26,492 nucleotides of DNA from Bacillota bacterium (lineage in GTDB: Bacteria; Bacillota; Desulfotomaculia; Desulfotomaculales; JAJYZD01), in the NCBI GenBank assembly GCA_021800315.1, contig JAJYZD010000012.1, positions 1 to 26,492 of the forward strand, written 5' to 3'. The translations under genes were made by a program, and so were the position numbers. Shown piece after piece: positions 1-7,747 of this stretch. The notes beneath the pieces were generated by a model. The model worked only from the letters and a program-made list of their open reading frames with translations, did not search any database and had not been told where the DNA came from. Every line of letters begins with the position of its first letter. Position 1 is the stretch's first letter.

Positions 1-276
1 GCCCTGGCCAATCCGGCCCCGCAGCCGGTGCCGCAGACCCAGGCCGTGAACAGCTCCGGCGCCCGGAACTACGTAAACGGCATGATCAACTACATGCAGG
101 GATGGGCCAACCAGGCCGCGGCGAAGGGCCAGGTGACACCGCAGGAGCAGCAGGCTATCACCCGGATGTACGGGTACATGCGTCAGTACGCCGGCGTCAT
201 GTACAGTATGATGGGCGGCTACGGCGGGTACGGCGGCATGATGGGGGGCTATTACCGCCAGAACGCCAACCAGTAA
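1..276 (+). CDS. Gly/Met/Tyr-rich small protein, 5' end missing
   Basis: The reading frame is open from the first base of the window to a TAA at 274-276, so the true start lies outside. The visible part begins with an Ala/Pro/Gln-rich stretch that could be the end of a signal peptide or a linker. A helical-looking Gln/Ala/Tyr-rich middle follows, and the tail is dominated by Gly, Met and Tyr (repeated MMGGYGG-like units). I do not recognise the family. Composition suggests a secreted or surface/spore-associated protein, or one that relies on its low-complexity tail. A strong intrinsic terminator follows 10 nt after the stop, which supports this as the real end of a transcription unit. A GTG at position 28 could serve as a start, but no good ribosome-binding site precedes it. 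Confidence 0.6.
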   Translation, partial: ALANPAPQPVPQTQAVNSSGARNYVNGMINYMQGWANQAAAKGQVTPQEQQAITRMYGYMRQYAGVMYSMMGGYGGYGGMMGGYYRQNANQ

Positions 277-285
277 CCGGAATGA

Positions 286-315
286 CGAAGAAGGGCAAGG
301 GCCCTTCTTCGTTTT
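286..315 (+). terminator. Rho-independent terminator
   Basis: A perfect 11-bp stem (286-296 with 301-311) closes on a 4-nt loop and is followed directly by TTTT. It sits 10 nt downstream of the stop codon of the left-edge gene and should end its transcript. Confidence 0.85.
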
Positions 316-618
316 GGGGAACAACCTTATCTCCCCCACCAGGGGATCGAATCAACTGCCCGCGCCGCGTTTCCCGCCGCTCCCCCGGGCGGCAGTTCCG
401 GCTCGTCCCGTTGGCATGTCTCATTGGGGCGCAAAAATTAGTTGACACGTCTGCGCATGTCAGATCGCGACCTCAGCCTGGAGGGGTTCCAACCCTTCCC
501 GAACTTTCGGGACTTCCGTATTTGGCACCACCTGAACAGGCCGCCGGCCTGGTGGGTCCATCCGCTCTCGCTGGCCGGGCCCGTCAACATATTTCTGAGA
601 CATGCCGTCCCGTTGCGG
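316..618. other. Intergenic region, no gene seen
   Basis: About 300 bp lie between the plus-strand terminator and the end of the minus-strand PAS/GGDEF/HD-GYP gene. The short overlapping frames here have no recognisable protein character. A small hairpin (497-502 with 507-512) lies downstream of the minus-strand gene, but no T-tract follows it on that strand, so I do not call it a terminator. Confidence 0.5.
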
Positions 619-3294
619 TTATCCCTCGAACAGCTTCAGGAACTCCGCGACCAGCCGCGGATCGAACTGGCTGCCCGCGCATCGCACTAATTCCGCCAAG
701 GCGTCCGCACAAGTCGCGGCTTTGCGGTAGGGGCGGTCGCTGGTCATGGCGTCGAAGGCGTCCGCTATGGCCAGGATACGGCACTCCAGGGGAATCTCCT
801 CCCCTTTCAGGCCGAGAGGGTAACCCCGGCCGTTCCACCACTCGTGATGCTTCAAGACCCAGTCCGCAATCGGCGTCAGGTCGGGAGAAGAGAGGGAGAT
901 CCTTTGGCCGATCTCGCAATGCCGCTGCATCTCCCGGTATTCGGCTTCGGTGAGCGCGCCCGGTTTGAACAGGATGCTGTCCGGTACACCCACCTTGCCG
1001 ATATCGTGGAACTGGGCCAGGAGTTTGAGATCGGCCACATTTTGGTCCGGCAGGCCGACGGCCGCGCCCAGGGATACCACCAGGTCCTGTAACCGCTCGG
1101 CATGACCCTCGGTAATGAAGTCCCGCGCCTCCAATGCCTTCATCAATGTCTGAACCATGTAGCTGCGGGTGCTCAGGCTCCGGTGCAACTTCTCCCGGTA
1201 CATGTTGTCGTCCGCTTCCTTAAAAAGCGCGTTCATGTCCCGGGGCGGCAGACCGGTCACCGAGAAGCCGAGTGATATGCTCAGGGGAAGAGCGGGATTC
1301 TCCCTGTTGTAATCATCTATGGCTTCCCTCACCCGGTGGCACAAACCTTCGACGACCGTTTTGCCGGCGGCTTGAACCAAAATGGCGAACTCGTCGCCGC
1401 CGATTCTGGCGATCACGTCCCCGGGACGAAAGCGCTCCCTGATCAGACCGGCGGCGGCCACCAGCAACCTGTTCCCCGTCTCGTGGCCGAAAGTGTCGTT
1501 AACCATCTTCAACCCGTCTATGTCGCAAATGATGAGGCCAGTCTCCTGCTCCCCGGAGCCGGACAGGCGTTTCATTTCCGTTTCGAAATAGTTACGGTTG
1601 TGGAGCCCGGTCAACAGGTCGCGGCTGCTCAGATAGTGCAACTTTTCCTCGGCTTCTTTCCGGGCCGTGATGTCTATAATTGAAGCGACGCTCCTGGTGG
1701 TGCCCGGGATCATGTCTATGTTGAGAATGACGTGCCTGATGGCGCCCTCCCTGGTGAGCAGGCGGAACTCGTAGCTCTTGGGCGCCGAACCCGGGTCGTC
1801 CCGGCGTTGCCGGTGATAATTGCGCATGCGTTCCAAATCCTCCGGCACCGGTAGCACGGTCCAGCTTTTCTTGTTTTCAACCTCTTCTTTCGAATATCCG
1901 GTCAGTCTTTCAAACTCCGTGTTTATCATGGATAAGGTGGTATCCGCCTCCACGATGCTCATGGCGGTTCCGGTGCTCTCGAAAATGGCACGGTACCTGG
2001 TCTCGGATGCCCGGATGGCCTCATGGGCCAGCTTCCGGTCGGTAATGTCGATAAAGCAGCCCAGAGCCGCCGGTCTGCCCAAATACTGGATCGGAGCCAC
2101 CATTTCGAGGATCCACCGGATCTCGCCGTTTACGGTGACCCCTCTGTATTCATACGGGGCGGACACACCGCCTTTCAGTATTTTCCGGGCATTTTGCCTG
2201 ACAATCCCGATATCCTCCGGATGAACGAACCGGTGGAAATCCTTGCCCAGCATTTCCCCGGGACCGCAGCCTATGCAGGCCAGGGTTTGCTGGTTGCAGA
2301 ACTTGAACTTGCCGCCCTGGATGATAAATATACCTATGGGAGAATAGTCGGAAAGAATATCGAAAACTTCCTCTTTCGGTGACAGGTTGGTGATATCCTC
2401 ACCCACCAGGGCGATTCCCGAAGGCTGGTTCCGGTGGTCGAACAACAAGGTGTTGTTCCATTTGACCAGTCGCCGCATGTCTTCCCGGGAGTTCACCTCG
2501 AACGCCAGTTGGGGAATCACTCCCCCGCCGGCCAGTCCGCTCAAAAGCATGGTCCTGGTCTCCGTCCGGATATCCTCCGGCAACAGGCTGAAGAAATCCC
2601 GCCCGACGATATCTTCCCGTTCCCATCCCGTGGTTTTCAACAGCCTGTCGTTGCAGAAGACAACCCGGTTATCCCGGTCCAGGACGACGGCCAGCAGCTC
2701 CATTTGTTCCAACACCGAACGGAAACGCCTTTCCGACTCCCTGAGGGTTTCCTCCTTTTGCTGGAGTTCCTGGTACTGCTGGCGCAGTTCTTCCTCGATC
2801 GCCCTTAGTTCTTCCAGCGCTCCTTCCCGTTCCTCGCTGACGGTACGCAGCTCTTCCTCTACCACTTCGCTTCGGTCATCACCGCGGCCCACCCCGCGAT
2901 ACCCCGGGCAGGCGCCCCCGTCGCCATTGAGGGGCACAATGGTAAGGTCGATGATTACGGGATGACCGTCCCTGTGAACCATGGTCCTTACCGCCGCATG
3001 GGTGGAAATCCGGGCGGCGGCGAGGTGGGCCAGGGCCGCGTCGTGGTCCTCCAGGGATACCAGTTCGAGAAAGTCCTTGCCCACCACCTCGTCCGCCCGG
3101 TAACCCAACCGGTCGTACACCCTGGAATTGCTGTAGGTTAGAATATTCCCGCCGTCCGCTTCCCAAACCCAGTCGCTGACCACAGCCAGGACATCGTAGA
3201 CTCCGCCGGGGCAGGCCGGGAACAGGCCGACACCGTCTTTCCCCCACCGGCGGGAAGGGCCGGCGAACCTGGTTTTCTCCACTTGCCTTTGCAT
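619..3294 (-). CDS. PAS-sensor GGDEF/HD-GYP cyclic-di-GMP protein
   Basis: This is a cytoplasmic multi-sensor protein of ~891 aa with both cyclic-di-GMP synthesis and degradation modules. The order is a PAS domain (about 32-145), a Glu/Gln/Arg-rich coiled coil (about 145-190), three more PAS domains (about 190-302, 308-422, 430-547), GGDEF (about 552-702) and HD-GYP (about 705-885). The active-site GGDEF motif is intact at 632-636. An RPGD inhibitory I-site lies exactly five residues before it. The HD pair is at 763-764 and the GYP motif at 824-826, within HHEWWNGRGYP. No membrane segments are seen, so the signal is probably intracellular (redox, ligand or light through PAS). I chose the ATG at 3294 because a GAGGTG lies 6 nt upstream; a GTG at 3303 is the longer alternative. 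It appears monocistronic and nothing ties it to the catabolic operon. Confidence 0.93.
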   Translation of the reverse strand: MQRQVEKTRFAGPSRRWGKDGVGLFPACPGGVYDVLAVVSDWVWEADGGNILTYSNSRVYDRLGYRADEVVGKDFLELVSLEDHDAALAHLAAARISTHAAVRTMVHRDGHPVIIDLTIVPLNGDGGACPGYRGVGRGDDRSEVVEEELRTVSEEREGALEELRAIEEELRQQYQELQQKEETLRESERRFRSVLEQMELLAVVLDRDNRVVFCNDRLLKTTGWEREDIVGRDFFSLLPEDIRTETRTMLLSGLAGGGVIPQLAFEVNSREDMRRLVKWNNTLLFDHRNQPSGIALVGEDITNLSPKEEVFDILSDYSPIGIFIIQGGKFKFCNQQTLACIGCGPGEMLGKDFHRFVHPEDIGIVRQNARKILKGGVSAPYEYRGVTVNGEIRWILEMVAPIQYLGRPAALGCFIDITDRKLAHEAIRASETRYRAIFESTGTAMSIVEADTTLSMINTEFERLTGYSKEEVENKKSWTVLPVPEDLERMRNYHRQRRDDPGSAPKSYEFRLLTREGAIRHVILNIDMIPGTTRSVASIIDITARKEAEEKLHYLSSRDLLTGLHNRNYFETEMKRLSGSGEQETGLIICDIDGLKMVNDTFGHETGNRLLVAAAGLIRERFRPGDVIARIGGDEFAILVQAAGKTVVEGLCHRVREAIDDYNRENPALPLSISLGFSVTGLPPRDMNALFKEADDNMYREKLHRSLSTRSYMVQTLMKALEARDFITEGHAERLQDLVVSLGAAVGLPDQNVADLKLLAQFHDIGKVGVPDSILFKPGALTEAEYREMQRHCEIGQRISLSSPDLTPIADWVLKHHEWWNGRGYPLGLKGEEIPLECRILAIADAFDAMTSDRPYRKAATCADALAELVRCAGSQFDPRLVAEFLKLFEG

Positions 3295-3484
3295 CTCGAA
3301 CACCTCACGCCAACGGATGCGGATAGGGCCTCCCCCTGTTCATATCGGCCGTTCCGGCGACTTCCTTGAGCAAACGGAATATTTTCGAAAAATACCGCAT
3401 GAAAGGAATGATTCGCCTCCGGTATGCAACAGGGTGTCGGCGTGGTGAGATTGAGCAGGGACGGCCAGGCATGAGGAGAAGGAT

Positions 3485-3651
3485 ATGCTTGTTCCGGAAA
3501 TAAGGAGTGATGCTGTCCCCCTTCACCCGGAGGGTGCCCGTCCCGCCGGGAGGCACCTGTTTCCCGCCTTCGTCCGGGATCCGGACCTCGTAGCCCGGAA
3601 GGGGGCGGCCGGTGCTGCCGGGACGCACCCGGCCCTTTTCCCCGGAAATAT
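3485..3651 (-). pseudogene. Duplicated internal fragment of the 4332-5891 CoA ligase gene
   Basis: These 167 bp align without gaps to 4743-4909, the part of the benzoate-CoA-ligase-like gene coding for residues 328-383. I count 8 mismatches (about 95% identity), seven of them transitions. The last 51 bp are identical. The fragment is in the same orientation as the intact gene and has no stop codon. Four of the eight changes alter residues (Leu to Pro, Glu to Gly, and two Trp to Arg). Flanking bases do not match the ligase on either side, so the fragment is embedded in an unrelated chimeric frame (3305-3748) that has no family character. It is best read as a gene fragment left by recombination or duplication, not a functional gene. 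Confidence 0.85.
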
Positions 3652-3778
3652 CGAAGAAATCCGACGTGCAAACAGCCGATTCTCGCAAGACCATCAGAAC
3701 GAAGCCGATATCTACATACCTTTTCGTTTGTACTACTGTATCAACCACCTATAATCCTGCCGGCAATCGACTATATAG

Positions 3779-4060
3779 TCAACATACACAGTCTGGCTCC
3801 TCGTCAATAATACTCTCCAAATAGCTATCCAATTCATCCGGCGTACATCCCATGCGGCCTGCCAGACGATCTTCCTCAACAGCCAACACCTCTTCCCGCA
3901 GCTTAAGCATTTTCTCACGGCGGGTAAACGCCTCGATATCCATAACTACAAGGTCGCCTTCGCCGTTTTTGGTGAGATACACAGGCTCTCCAGTGGACTT
4001 GCACAGCGCGGCAATTTGATTGTAATTCTGCCGAATGTTCGCGGACGGCTTAATCTGCAT
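3779..4060 (-). CDS. Phd/YefM-family antitoxin, toxin partner not seen
   Basis: This small DNA-binding antitoxin of ~93 aa opens with MQIKPSANIRQNYNQIAALC. It continues with a YLTKNGEGDLVVMD stretch, the typical N-terminal fold of Phd/YefM proteins that bind their own operator. The C-terminal half is acidic and helical, as expected for the toxin-neutralising segment. The ATG at 4060 is favoured: GAGGAG lies 9 nt upstream, and the promoter at 4095-4123 would start the transcript near 4088, excluding the upstream ATG at 4090. A RelE/ParE/Doc-like toxin would normally follow within a few bases, but the ~470 bp downstream contain none. It is either an orphan antitoxin or the remnant of a broken module. 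It is visibly less GC-rich than the catabolic genes. Confidence 0.8.
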   Translation of the reverse strand: MQIKPSANIRQNYNQIAALCKSTGEPVYLTKNGEGDLVVMDIEAFTRREKMLKLREEVLAVEEDRLAGRMGCTPDELDSYLESIIDEEPDCVC

Positions 4061-4094
4061 GAGTGCCATCTCCTCATAGCAGTATTCCACCCAT

Positions 4095-4123
4095 ATTATA
4101 CCCCTTTCATGCTATGAAGTCAA
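4095..4123 (-). promoter_or_regulatory. Near-consensus sigma-A promoter of the antitoxin gene
   Basis: Reading the minus strand, TTGACT (4118-4123) is separated by 17 bp from a perfect TATAAT (4095-4100). Predicted initiation is near 4088, giving a leader of about 28 nt that contains the GAGGAG ribosome-binding site. Confidence 0.75.
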
Positions 4124-4284
4124 TGGAGTAGATTGTCGCGCTCTGCCGCATGGCACGAGCCTGTGAGGGTATCTGCCCATAGGGGAAAACAATACCGATG
4201 GTTTTGTCCAATACCGAAAAGCCGGCATCCGGGCGATGTTTGCGGATGATATTTGCGGCGCCGTTGCGTCCCCGGGAAATAAGC

Positions 4285-4313
4285 CGGGGGTGGAGAGCAT
4301 CCCTCCACCCCCG
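4285..4313 (-). terminator. Probable terminator of the long catabolic operon
   Basis: A perfect 11-bp GC-rich stem (4285-4295 with 4303-4313) with a 7-nt loop starts 19 nt past the stop of the CoA ligase. On the minus strand it is followed only by a weak T-containing stretch (GCTTATTT), so termination strength is uncertain. The remaining sequence from 4124 to 4284 has no gene I can identify. Confidence 0.5.
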
Positions 4314-4331
4314 CGTTCTTATCCTCAACCC

Positions 4332-5891
4332 CTATTCCTTCATCAATTCCTCCCGCAAAAGGAACCGTTTGATCTTGCCGGCGGCGGTCTTGGGCAACTC
4401 CGCCGCAAAGCGGATGTCGGGAACCTTGTAGCCGGGAAGCCGTTCCCGTACGAAGCCCTTAATCTCGTCCACCAGTTCCGGCGATTCGTTGAAACCGGGC
4501 TTCAAGACCACGAACGCGTACGGCCGCGCCAGAACCTCCGCGGCAAACCCCACCACGCCGCTCTCCAAAACCGCCTGGTGTTCGATGAGGATATTTTCGA
4601 TCTCCACCGGTTCCACCCATTCCCCCCGGCACTTGAAGGCATCGTCCGCCCGGCCGGCGTACCAGTAGTAGCCGTCGGCGTCCGTGTACCAGCGATCCCC
4701 GGTATTGAACCATTCCCCGTGGATCAGTTCCCTGGACCGCTGATGCTTGTTCCAGAAATAAGGGGTGATGCTGTCCCCCTTCACCCAGAGGGTACCCGTC
4801 TCGCCGGGCGGCACCTGTTTCCCGCCTTCGTCCAGGATCCGGACCTCGTAGCCCGGGAGGGGGCGGCCGGTGCTGCCGGGACGCACCCGGCCCTTTTCCC
4901 CGGAAATATAGATGTGCAGGACCTCGGTCGACCCGATGCCGTCAATGATCTCCAGCCCGAAGGCGTCCTGCCAGCGGCGGAATATGGCCGCCGGCAATGG
5001 CTCGCCGGCGGAAACACACAGCCGTACGCTACCCGGGTCGAACTTCTCGCGCAAGTCCGGCAGGGCCAGGCTGGCCGCGTAAAAGGTGGGCACCCCGTAA
5101 AAAAGGGTCACCCGGCGGCGGGAAGCTTCCTGCAGAAATGGTTCGGGCCTGGGCACATCGGGATAAAGGACGGTGGAACCACCCACATAGAAAGGAAACA
5201 TCAGGGCGTTGCCCAGCCCGTAGGCATGGAACAACTTGGACACCGACATACAGACGTCGTTTTCGTCTATTTCGAGGACTTTCCGGGCGTAGAGTTCGCA
5301 GCAGTAGATCCAGTCGTGGTGCAGGTGCACCACTCCCTTGGGCGCCCCGGTGCTGCCCGAGCTGTAGAGCCAGAAGGCCGCGTCGTCCTTTCTGGTCGGC
5401 GCGGGATCCAGTTCCGCCGGTGCGGCCGCCAGCAACCGGTCCAGGGAGAGCCAGCCGGGCGGGGCTTCACCTACCGCCACGTATTGCCGGACAAAGGGAA
5501 GACCGGGTTTTAACTCTTCCACCATCTCCACCATGGTGTCGGGAACCACCAGCACCTTGGCCCGGCTGTCGTTGAGCATGTAGCGGTAGTCGCCGGGGTT
5601 GAGGCGGGTGTTCATGGGGATGGGCACGGCGCCGGTTTTCATGGCGCCGAAATAGAGGTAAACCAGTTCGGGAGAATCGGGCAGGAGCAGGAAGACCCGG
5701 TTTTCCATCTCCACGCCCAGGGAGGACAGGGCGTTGCCCGCCCGGTTGACGGACCGGTAAACCTCGCCGTAGGTGATCGCCGCGTCCCGGTACCAGACGG
5801 CGGTCCGGTTCTCCCGCCCGGCCGCCACGTGGGCGTCGACGAAGGTGGTAGCCGCGTTGTAGTTGTCGGGTACCTCGATCCTGACGGTCAT
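4332..5891 (-). CDS. Benzoate-CoA ligase-like AMP-forming acyl-CoA ligase
   Basis: A 519-aa ANL-superfamily enzyme that activates a carboxylate with ATP to an acyl-adenylate and then a CoA thioester. The phosphate-binding loop YSSGSTGAPKGV is at about 176-187. The adenine-side motif DGIGSTEVLH is at about 317-326, and the C-terminal catalytic lysine is K506 (AAGKIKRF). Length, the GSTEVLH sequence and the overall pattern fit the benzoate/4-hydroxybenzoate-CoA ligase family (BadA/BclA/HbaA type), so an aromatic acid is the likely substrate. It is the last gene of the minus-strand array, 40 bp after the thiolase. It could activate external benzoate, or recover energy by running in reverse on benzoyl-CoA from the thiolase step. 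Residues 328-383 are duplicated upstream of the PAS gene. The exact aryl substrate cannot be read from the sequence. Confidence 0.85.
   Translation of the reverse strand: MTVRIEVPDNYNAATTFVDAHVAAGRENRTAVWYRDAAITYGEVYRSVNRAGNALSSLGVEMENRVFLLLPDSPELVYLYFGAMKTGAVPIPMNTRLNPGDYRYMLNDSRAKVLVVPDTMVEMVEELKPGLPFVRQYVAVGEAPPGWLSLDRLLAAAPAELDPAPTRKDDAAFWLYSSGSTGAPKGVVHLHHDWIYCCELYARKVLEIDENDVCMSVSKLFHAYGLGNALMFPFYVGGSTVLYPDVPRPEPFLQEASRRRVTLFYGVPTFYAASLALPDLREKFDPGSVRLCVSAGEPLPAAIFRRWQDAFGLEIIDGIGSTEVLHIYISGEKGRVRPGSTGRPLPGYEVRILDEGGKQVPPGETGTLWVKGDSITPYFWNKHQRSRELIHGEWFNTGDRWYTDADGYYWYAGRADDAFKCRGEWVEPVEIENILIEHQAVLESGVVGFAAEVLARPYAFVVLKPGFNESPELVDEIKGFVRERLPGYKVPDIRFAAELPKTAAGKIKRFLLREELMKE
4743..4909 (-). 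repeat. Parent copy of the 167-bp repeat, inside the CoA ligase gene
   Basis: This is the partner of the fragment at 3485-3651, offset by exactly 1258 bp in direct orientation. It encodes the hinge-side stretch of the ligase after the STE motif. The direct repeat could support deletion or gene conversion between the two copies. Confidence 0.85.
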
Positions 5892-5931
5892 GCCGTAAAC
5901 GCCGCCCTTCCCTATTGATTCCCCCGGACTT

Positions 5932-7125
5932 TCAAGAAACCTTCACCACCAGGGCCGCTCCGGTGTCTCCGGCCGCGCACCCGGTGAACAAACCCCATCC
6001 GCCGCCGAGAAGGACCAGTTCTTCGATCATTTCGATAACGGCGCGGCCGCCGGTGGGTCCCTGCGGATGTCCGTAGACCAGGGAACAGCCGTAATTGTTC
6101 ATGGACATGGGATCGATGTCCATTTCGTGGGCGAAGTACAGGTCGTTGGCCGCAAAGGGATTATGCGTTTTGACCGCCTTGACGTCTTTGATGCCGATCC
6201 CCGCCTTCCGGAGCGCCATCGCGGCCGCCGGCACCGGGGCTTCTGCCATGTGCGCCTTGGGGGCGCGGGCGTAGCCGTAGGAAACCACCTGTATTTCCAC
6301 GCCCTGGCCGGCGCCCAGTTCCCGCGCTTTTTCCCTGGTGCACAGGATCACGCCGCAGTTGCCGTCCGCCGGGTGGGTCTGGGTGCCGAAGGAGTGCACC
6401 CCTCCTTCGACCACCGGTTTCAACCGGGCCAGGCCTTCCCTGGTAGTGGGATACACGCCTTCGTCGGCGTCGAGCAAGCCGGTTTCCTTCTTATCCTTCC
6501 TGTATTCCACACCGAACAGGTAGCGCTTCTGGAACGCCCGGCCGCCGGCCAGCGCGTCCTGGTACTGCTCGTAACGCCGGACGGTCAGCGCGTCGCAGTC
6601 TGCCTTGGTGATGCCGCCGGCCTTTTGGACCACGTTTTCGGCCGTCTGGATCATGGCCACCCCGCCCCAGGGATCCGCGGCGAAGTTGTCCATCATCCAG
6701 TTCTCGGTGATCACCGACCCGCCGGGACCGGGGGGATTGGGCCAGACGGTGAAAGGCCCGTTGGAGGCGCGGTCGGTCATGAGGCAGAAGACGTTTTCGT
6801 AGAGACCGGTCTCCAGGCCCGCCGCCGCCTGGCCGATGCAGGTCGTGGACGTGGAGCAGGCCTGGGGAACGTGGCAGCCGGCGATGTGGCCGGCGCCCAG
6901 GAGGGCGGCCGCCCAGGGGGCGGCGTAGAAGCTGTGCAACTGGCCGATGGTTTTGCCCAAAAAGAGGTATTCGAAGATGCCCGCGTTCAGGCCCTTGGCC
7001 GTAAGCCACCGTTTGGCCGTCGCCGCCCCCAGTTCGATGGAGTTCTCATGTTGCAGGCTCCCCTGCCAGCGGGCGAAGGGGGAACTGTAATACCCCCGGT
7101 AAGGAATAAACGCCTTGGAATACAT
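5932..7125 (-). CDS. Thiolase-family acyl-CoA C-acyltransferase
   Basis: A 397-aa thiolase that would cleave a 3-oxoacyl-CoA with CoA to acetyl-CoA and a shortened acyl-CoA. The acylated nucleophile is C90 in PQACSTSTT. The downstream catalytic elements are H321 (THNPFAAND), H353 (YGHPQGPTG) and C383 (TGCAAGD), so the active site is complete. The opening sequence (AFIPYRGYYSSPFARWQG) and the NPPGPGG segment differ from classic FadA/AtoB and recall thiolases found in aromatic-acid and SCP-x-like groups. I see no DUF35 partner gene beside it. The start has AAAGGAG 9 nt upstream, and this site overlaps the end of iorB, showing tight coupling. In this operon a 3-oxo-3-arylpropionyl-CoA such as benzoylacetyl-CoA is a plausible substrate. 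Confidence 0.88.
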   Translation of the reverse strand: MYSKAFIPYRGYYSSPFARWQGSLQHENSIELGAATAKRWLTAKGLNAGIFEYLFLGKTIGQLHSFYAAPWAAALLGAGHIAGCHVPQACSTSTTCIGQAAAGLETGLYENVFCLMTDRASNGPFTVWPNPPGPGGSVITENWMMDNFAADPWGGVAMIQTAENVVQKAGGITKADCDALTVRRYEQYQDALAGGRAFQKRYLFGVEYRKDKKETGLLDADEGVYPTTREGLARLKPVVEGGVHSFGTQTHPADGNCGVILCTREKARELGAGQGVEIQVVSYGYARAPKAHMAEAPVPAAAMALRKAGIGIKDVKAVKTHNPFAANDLYFAHEMDIDPMSMNNYGCSLVYGHPQGPTGGRAVIEMIEELVLLGGGWGLFTGCAAGDTGAALVVKVS

Positions 7126-7141
7126 GTCTCATCTCTCCTTT

Positions 7142-7747
7142 TCAGCGGCCGTCCGGGCAGGCCAGGGCCCGTCCGGCCGCGAAGGCCCGCCGGTTCAAAT
7201 CGACGTGGCGCGGCGGCACGAGGTCTTGCACCACCGTCTGCCAGACTTCGTCCGCCACCGGCAGGTAGTTGGCCAGGGCACCCAAAAGGACGACCCCGGC
7301 CGCGGCCGGGTGACCCAGGCCCGCGGCCAGACCGGTGGCGTCGATCCACCAGACCAGGCGGGCCCGCGCGGCGATTCTACGGTCGATTTCCTCCTCGGCC
7401 GGATAGTCCGCGTGTCCGGTGTTGACCGCGGGTGGAAAAATACGGTAACGGTTGACCAGGGCCAACCCGCCCGGCGCCAGGTAGGCCGGCCAGCGGGCCG
7501 CCTCCAGCATCTCGAAACCGACCAGGAAGTCGGCCCTTCCTTTCTCCACCAGCGGGGAACGGACCGCGCTCCCCCAGCGCACCTGGCTTTCCACCGACCC
7601 GCCCCGCTGGGACATGCCGTGCACTTCCGATTTCTTGACGTCGTAGCCCGAACGGTAACCGGCCTCGGTCAGGATGTCGCTGGCCAGGATGGTACCCTGG
7701 CCACCCACCCCGGCCAGGATGAAGTCGATTTTCTCCGGCCTGTTCAA
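7142..7747 (-). CDS. iorB: Indolepyruvate:ferredoxin oxidoreductase, beta subunit
   Basis: The small subunit (201 aa) of the thiamine-dependent enzyme that oxidatively decarboxylates aryl 2-oxo acids to arylacetyl-CoA, reducing ferredoxin. It opens with NRPEKIDFILAGVGGQGTIL, the typical gamma-domain start of 2-oxoacid:ferredoxin oxidoreductases, followed by SEVHGMSQRGGSV, a hallmark of this subunit. Length matches the family. The start is TTG at 7747. Its bases overlap the TGA of iorA in a shared TTGA, so the two subunits are translationally coupled. A longer upstream frame exists, but it overlaps the conserved ferredoxin domain of iorA and is not real coding sequence. Confidence 0.92.
   Translation of the reverse strand: MNRPEKIDFILAGVGGQGTILASDILTEAGYRSGYDVKKSEVHGMSQRGGSVESQVRWGSAVRSPLVEKGRADFLVGFEMLEAARWPAYLAPGGLALVNRYRIFPPAVNTGHADYPAEEEIDRRIAARARLVWWIDATGLAAGLGHPAAAGVVLLGALANYLPVADEVWQTVVQDLVPPRHVDLNRRAFAAGRALACPDGR

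Noticed and set aside
3305..3748. A 147-codon minus-strand frame as a toxin or new gene
   Set aside because: Its only recognisable part is the ligase fragment; the flanking residues match no toxin family I know and it lacks a convincing ribosome-binding site.
4236..5513. A long plus-strand frame opposite the CoA ligase, and similar long frames opposite iorA, thiolase and other genes
   Set aside because: These are antisense shadows produced by high GC content; their translations are Arg/Gly/His-rich and lack domains.
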